From assembly GCA_017939855.1 (NCBI GenBank), contig JAGAZW010000179.1, positions 1-18,313 on the forward strand: a stretch of DNA of 18,313 nucleotides, read 5' to 3'. Below the pieces are notes generated by a model, which saw only the letters and a program-made list of their open reading frames with translations, was not told the DNA's origin and ran no database searches. Shown piece after piece: positions 15,732 to 18,313 of this stretch. The translations under genes and the position numbers were made by a program. The DNA is from Clostridia bacterium. GTDB taxonomy: Bacteria; Bacillota; Clostridia; Oscillospirales; Acutalibacteraceae. The stretch's first letter is position 1. Every line of letters starts with the position of its first letter.

Positions 15732-15923
15732 GTTCCGCCCTGCCGTAGCGGCTTTAAAATAACCTGCAAGTAAAGCAGGTGGGTGTCTGCCGAACGGCTT
15801 TGAGCTCCCTTCTTCCGAACTCGGCACCGCCGCGGGAGGTCTGCATACCCACCGTTCGAGATGTGACCCCAAATTATAAAGGTGTAGGGTTATAAAAGCA
15901 TCGGTTCACGAACAGGGCAGAAC
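15732..15923 (-). ncRNA. ssrS: 6S RNA (RNA polymerase-binding regulatory RNA)
   Basis: A stretch of about 192 bases, more GC-rich than its surroundings, with the layout of 6S RNA, which binds sigma-A RNA polymerase by imitating an open promoter. The ends form a closing stem: GTTCTGCCCTG (15913-15923) pairs with CAGGGCGGAAC (15732-15742) with one wobble. Inside are TGTTCGTG, AACCGATGC, CGGTGGGTATGCAGACC, GACACCCACC, a hairpin ACCTGC/GCAGGT (the 3' side of the central bubble) and AAAGCCGCTACGGC. In order and spacing these parallel the E. coli molecule (TGTTCG, GAGCCGAT, GGTTGGTGAGCATGC, GACACATTCACC, its bubble hairpin, GCCTGCGGCGGC). The comparison is from memory. The exact ends are estimated from the stem. 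Alternative: a cis-acting leader of the following ABC operon. Confidence 0.75.
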
Positions 15924-15924
15924 G

Positions 15925-15957
15925 TTAGGCTGATTAGAGTCAAATCGATCAGCCTAA
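15925..15957 (-). repeat. Perfect 10-bp inverted repeat between DUF1292 and 6S RNA
   Basis: TTAGGCTGAT and ATCAGCCTAA are separated by 13 bases. It begins 2 bases after the DUF1292 stop and ends one base before the 6S closing stem. On the minus strand no T-run follows, so it does not look like a terminator for the DUF1292 gene. Read on the plus strand it is followed by ATTTATTTTTCTT, which would suit a terminator against antisense transcription. Confidence 0.7.
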
Positions 15958-15959
15958 AT

Positions 15960-16271
15960 TTATTTTTCTTCAATTTCGAAAAAGTCTTCGAGTCGATCAA
16001 CAAAGGCGTCGGCGATGGTTTCATACTCGTCATCGTCTTCGATTTCAAAGTAGTATTCCTCACCGTCTTCTTCGCTCACCTTAACAATAACAAGCTCCCC
16101 TGAATCATCCAAAAGTTGCTTGGCGTCATCAAATATTGGTAAAAGTGCCAAATATCTTCCGGTATCGGTTTCAATAGCGTCTAAAACTTCAAAGTTATAT
16201 TCCTTTCCGCTATCGTCTGTAAGTGATATTAAATCGGGATTATAGTCTTCGTTTTTTATGTTTTCAGCCAT
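15960..16271 (-). CDS. DUF1292 family protein (YrzB/UPF0473-like)
   Basis: A 103-residue, strongly acidic protein of the DUF1292 family, common in Firmicutes and of unknown function. The family pattern is visible: ISLTDDSGKEYNFEVLDAIE, then RYLALLPI, ELVIVKVSEEDGEEYYFEIEDDDEYETIADAF. I prefer ATG 16271 (MAENIKNED) because the AAAGGAG ribosome site would be only 2 bases from the alternative ATG at 16280, and about 10 from this one. A good promoter lies just upstream. The 6S RNA follows on the same strand, and no terminator for this gene is visible before it. Confidence 0.83.
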   Translation of the reverse strand: MAENIKNEDYNPDLISLTDDSGKEYNFEVLDAIETDTGRYLALLPIFDDAKQLLDDSGELVIVKVSEEDGEEYYFEIEDDDEYETIADAFVDRLEDFFEIEEK

Positions 16272-16294
16272 TAGAATCATTCTCCTTTGCGGTC

Positions 16295-16323
16295 ATTTTA
16301 AAGCATTAATGTATAAAAGTCAA
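16295..16323 (-). promoter_or_regulatory. Promoter of DUF1292 (possibly also 6S RNA)
   Basis: On the minus strand TTGACT (16318-16323) and TAAAAT (16295-16300) are 17 bases apart, about 24 bases before the DUF1292 start. I found no comparable promoter directly in front of the 6S RNA, so this one may drive both. Confidence 0.72.
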
Positions 16324-16339
16324 CAGGTATTTAAGATTT

Positions 16340-18196
16340 TTATTTATTTTCAATATCGAGAACTTTTCTAAACTGTGTTTCAAAAAGCTCACGATATATT
16401 ACGCTGTCTTTCATCAACTGATTGTGGGTACCATTTTCTATTATTTTGCCCTTGCTTAATACCATTATTCTGTCGGCGGCAAGAACTGTTGTCAGACGGT
16501 GGGCTATAATAAGACTGGTACGTCCTATCATAAGTTTGTCAAGAGAGTCCTGAATCAGACTTTCCGAAATAGAGTCAAGAGAAGACGTAGCCTCGTCAAG
16601 AATAAGAATTTCGGGATCCTTTAAGACCACCCTTGCTATAGAAATTCGTTGTTTTTCGCCACCTGAAAGTTTAAGACCTCTGTTTCCCACTTGTGTGTGG
16701 TAGCCATAGGGTAAAGAAACGATAAAATTATGAATATTTGCAATTTTACAAGCTGCTTCTATTTCATCTTTAGTGGCGTTGTCTTTAGCGTAGAGCAAAT
16801 TTTCCATAATCGTGCCGTTAAACAGATATGTATCCTGAGAAACCATACCTATATTGGAACGAAGTTCGGTTAAGTCGATGTCTTTTACATTTACTCCCGA
16901 AATTCTAACCTCGCCATCTAAAGCATCATAAAGGCGGGGAATGAGGCTAACAACGGTGGACTTACCTGCACCCGAAGGGCCAACAATGGCATACATCTTA
17001 CCTTTTGGAATCAGAAAATCTACACCTTTAAGTATCTTAGGACCTCTGTCATAGGCAAAGTGCACGTCTTTAAATTCGATGCAACTGTTTTTAAAATCAA
17101 CGCTCTTGGGGTTTGCAGGGGTGACTATAGAGGATTTTTTATCGAAATATTCAAATATTCTTGAAAAGAGAGCGAGTGACCGGGTAAAATCGACCTGAAT
17201 ATTGAGTATGTTTCTGACCGGCATATTAAGACGGTTTACCAAAGAAACTACAACCGTTATATCTCCTACGGTAAGGTCAGAACTCGTTTTCATTATTATG
17301 TATCCGCCGGCAAAGTATATTAGAAGTGGTGTCAGTTGCATAAATAATCCCATAAATACATGGAACCAACTTCCGGTACGTTGTTCTTTAACGGTAATGT
17401 CAGTAACGTCCTTATTTATGTTTTTGAATTTATCATATTCCTTTTCTTCTCGGGTGAACAGTTTTACGAGCATTGAACCGCTGACAGAAAGAGTTTCATC
17501 TATATGCTGATTTAGCATATCGTTCTTTTCTTGGGATTTTGTGAGCAAAGTCCAACGTTTTTTGCCGACAAGCCGTGTGGGTAGGATAAGAATAGGAATA
17601 ATAGCAATTCCTACAAGAGCTAAGCACCAATTTGTATAAAAAAGGTAGAAAACACTTGATGCAATGGTCAAAATGTTGCTTACAATAGAAGTAAGCGTTC
17701 CGGATATTACCGAACTAACACCATTAATATCACTGTTCATTCGAGTAATAATATCCCCTTGCTTCTCTTTAGTGAAGAATTCATGCGACATGTGTTGCAG
17801 ATGATTGTACATCTGATTTCGCATATCCTTTATTATCATCTGAGAAATCCAGGAATTTATGTATTGCTCTAAAACGCTTATTATTTGTGAAGCAGCGAGT
17901 ATACCGAATGCCAACACCAGTAGCTCAATCAGTCTTTGCATAGAGCGATTGTCTGAGACTATTTGGTCTACAATTTTACCGGTGACTATTGATGGCATAA
18001 GCCCTAAAAACGCCGAAATAGCTAATGCTAAAAACACAAGTAAAAACTGAAAAGAATATGGTTTTAAATACCTTAAGATTCTTTTTATTAAACTCCAGCT
18101 TATTTTTGGTTTGTTTCGTTTTTCTTCTTCTGTCAGGAAGCTTCTGGGTCCTCTATGTCCGCCCATACCGGGTGCAGGTCCCATAGGAGGTCGCAT
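16340..18196 (-). CDS. ABC exporter half-transporter (MsbA/LmrA-like)
   Basis: A 618-residue half-transporter of the multidrug/lipid exporter type, expected to work as a homodimer or with a partner outside the window. A Pro/Gly/Met-rich cytoplasmic N-terminus (RPPMGPAPGMGGHRG) precedes six membrane segments (about 45-320) and an ATPase domain (about 370-618). Motifs: Walker A GPSGAGKS (406-413), Q-loop VSQDTYLF, signature LSGGEKQR (510-517), Walker B ILILDEATSSLD (530-541) and switch H566. All catalytic residues are present. It is only distantly similar to the other two ABC genes here. Start: ATG 18196, with AAGGAG 8 bases upstream; the longer frame from 18241 overlaps that ribosome site. It has its own promoter. 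No clear terminator separates it from DUF1292. Confidence 0.9.
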   Translation of the reverse strand: MRPPMGPAPGMGGHRGPRSFLTEEEKRNKPKISWSLIKRILRYLKPYSFQFLLVFLALAISAFLGLMPSIVTGKIVDQIVSDNRSMQRLIELLVLAFGILAASQIISVLEQYINSWISQMIIKDMRNQMYNHLQHMSHEFFTKEKQGDIITRMNSDINGVSSVISGTLTSIVSNILTIASSVFYLFYTNWCLALVGIAIIPILILPTRLVGKKRWTLLTKSQEKNDMLNQHIDETLSVSGSMLVKLFTREEKEYDKFKNINKDVTDITVKEQRTGSWFHVFMGLFMQLTPLLIYFAGGYIIMKTSSDLTVGDITVVVSLVNRLNMPVRNILNIQVDFTRSLALFSRIFEYFDKKSSIVTPANPKSVDFKNSCIEFKDVHFAYDRGPKILKGVDFLIPKGKMYAIVGPSGAGKSTVVSLIPRLYDALDGEVRISGVNVKDIDLTELRSNIGMVSQDTYLFNGTIMENLLYAKDNATKDEIEAACKIANIHNFIVSLPYGYHTQVGNRGLKLSGGEKQRISIARVVLKDPEILILDEATSSLDSISESLIQDSLDKLMIGRTSLIIAHRLTTVLAADRIMVLSKGKIIENGTHNQLMKDSVIYRELFETQFRKVLDIENK

Positions 18197-18245
18197 TTTT
18201 ATCACTCCTTTATAGGTGTTATCTCTCCAAACCCTTAACAAATCT

Positions 18246-18274
18246 ATTATACTATAAAGTGATAATAATTACAA
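18246..18274 (-). promoter_or_regulatory. Promoter of the MsbA-like ABC exporter
   Basis: On the minus strand TTGTAA (18269-18274) and a perfect TATAAT (18246-18251) are 17 bases apart, about 50 bases before the ATG at 18196. The remaining right edge of the window is AT-rich with no other signal. Confidence 0.68.
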
Positions 18275-18313
18275 TAAAAAAGAAAATTATTTATTTTCAA
18301 TAAAAATTATAAA

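Noticed and set aside
15660..15872. 71-codon N-terminal extension of the first ABC half-transporter
   Set aside because: It covers the 6S RNA and its terminator and has no transporter-like sequence. ATG 15659 has a proper ribosome site.
15728..15927. Considered 5S rRNA, SRP RNA, RNase P RNA or a T-box leader for the structured RNA
   Set aside because: The short CCGAACTCGG-like stretch is on the opposite strand from a 5S reading and lacks the rest of 5S. No GGAAGGAAGC SRP loop in the right setting, RNase P core or T-box sequence is present. The closing stem and bubble hairpin suit 6S.
18197..18241. 15-residue extension of the MsbA-like ABC gene
   Set aside because: The AAGGAG site lies inside this extension, and the extra residues (MLRVWRDNTYKG...) are not family-like.
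1..18313. Searched for CRISPR arrays, insertion sequences, toxin-antitoxin pairs and phage genes
   Set aside because: No spaced direct repeats, transposase motifs or recognisable mobile genes were found on either strand.

Overview
The window looks like part of a chromosome from an AT-rich, low-GC Gram-positive anaerobe of the class Clostridia, with an Oscillospirales-like gut commensal as my best guess. The reasons are the AT-rich intergenic regions, strong GGAGG ribosome binding sites, TTGaca/TATAAT promoters with 17-bp spacers, and small Firmicutes-typical families (DUF951, DUF1292, DUF1653). The taxonomy is inferred, not measured. I see no insertion sequence, phage gene or CRISPR array. 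Almost everything is housekeeping or cell-envelope content.

Layout. Positions 1-542 (minus) hold the N-terminal 5'-3' exonuclease part of DNA polymerase I, cut by the window edge. Positions 709-4183 (minus) hold a two-gene SbcCD-like unit: a metallophosphoesterase (YhaO type) overlapping an SMC/Rad50-like ATPase (YhaN type) that carries a membrane hairpin in its middle. A divergent promoter region (about 4210-4280) separates it from a plus-strand housekeeping operon at 4320-8837: DUF951, release factor 1 (prfA), threonylcarbamoyl-AMP synthase (Sua5), dephospho-CoA kinase (coaE), an M18 aminopeptidase whose reading frame is broken, and DUF1653. A terminator overlapping a new promoter follows. 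Then come an AlgI-type membrane O-acyltransferase and an AlgJ/AlgX-like DHHW protein (8933-11753), a plausible polysaccharide O-acetylation pair.

At 11818-12011 a tRNA-Ser(CGA) gene sits behind a perfect consensus promoter and ends in a long bidirectional terminator. Everything to its right is on the minus strand. A heterodimeric ABC exporter lies at 12023-15659, preceded by what I identify as 6S RNA (about 15732-15923) with its own terminator, a DUF1292 gene (15960-16271), and a separate MsbA/LmrA-like ABC exporter (16340-18196).

The observations most worth a second look are these. First, the M18 aminopeptidase is interrupted exactly at a T TTA AAG sequence, where a -1 shift restores the whole family-length protein. 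Second, the 6S RNA locus lies directly upstream of an ABC operon: its terminator runs almost into the ribosome binding site, and an automatic ORF start would wrongly translate through the RNA. Third, a terminator hairpin contains the promoter of the acetylation operon. I found no clearly new multi-gene system.
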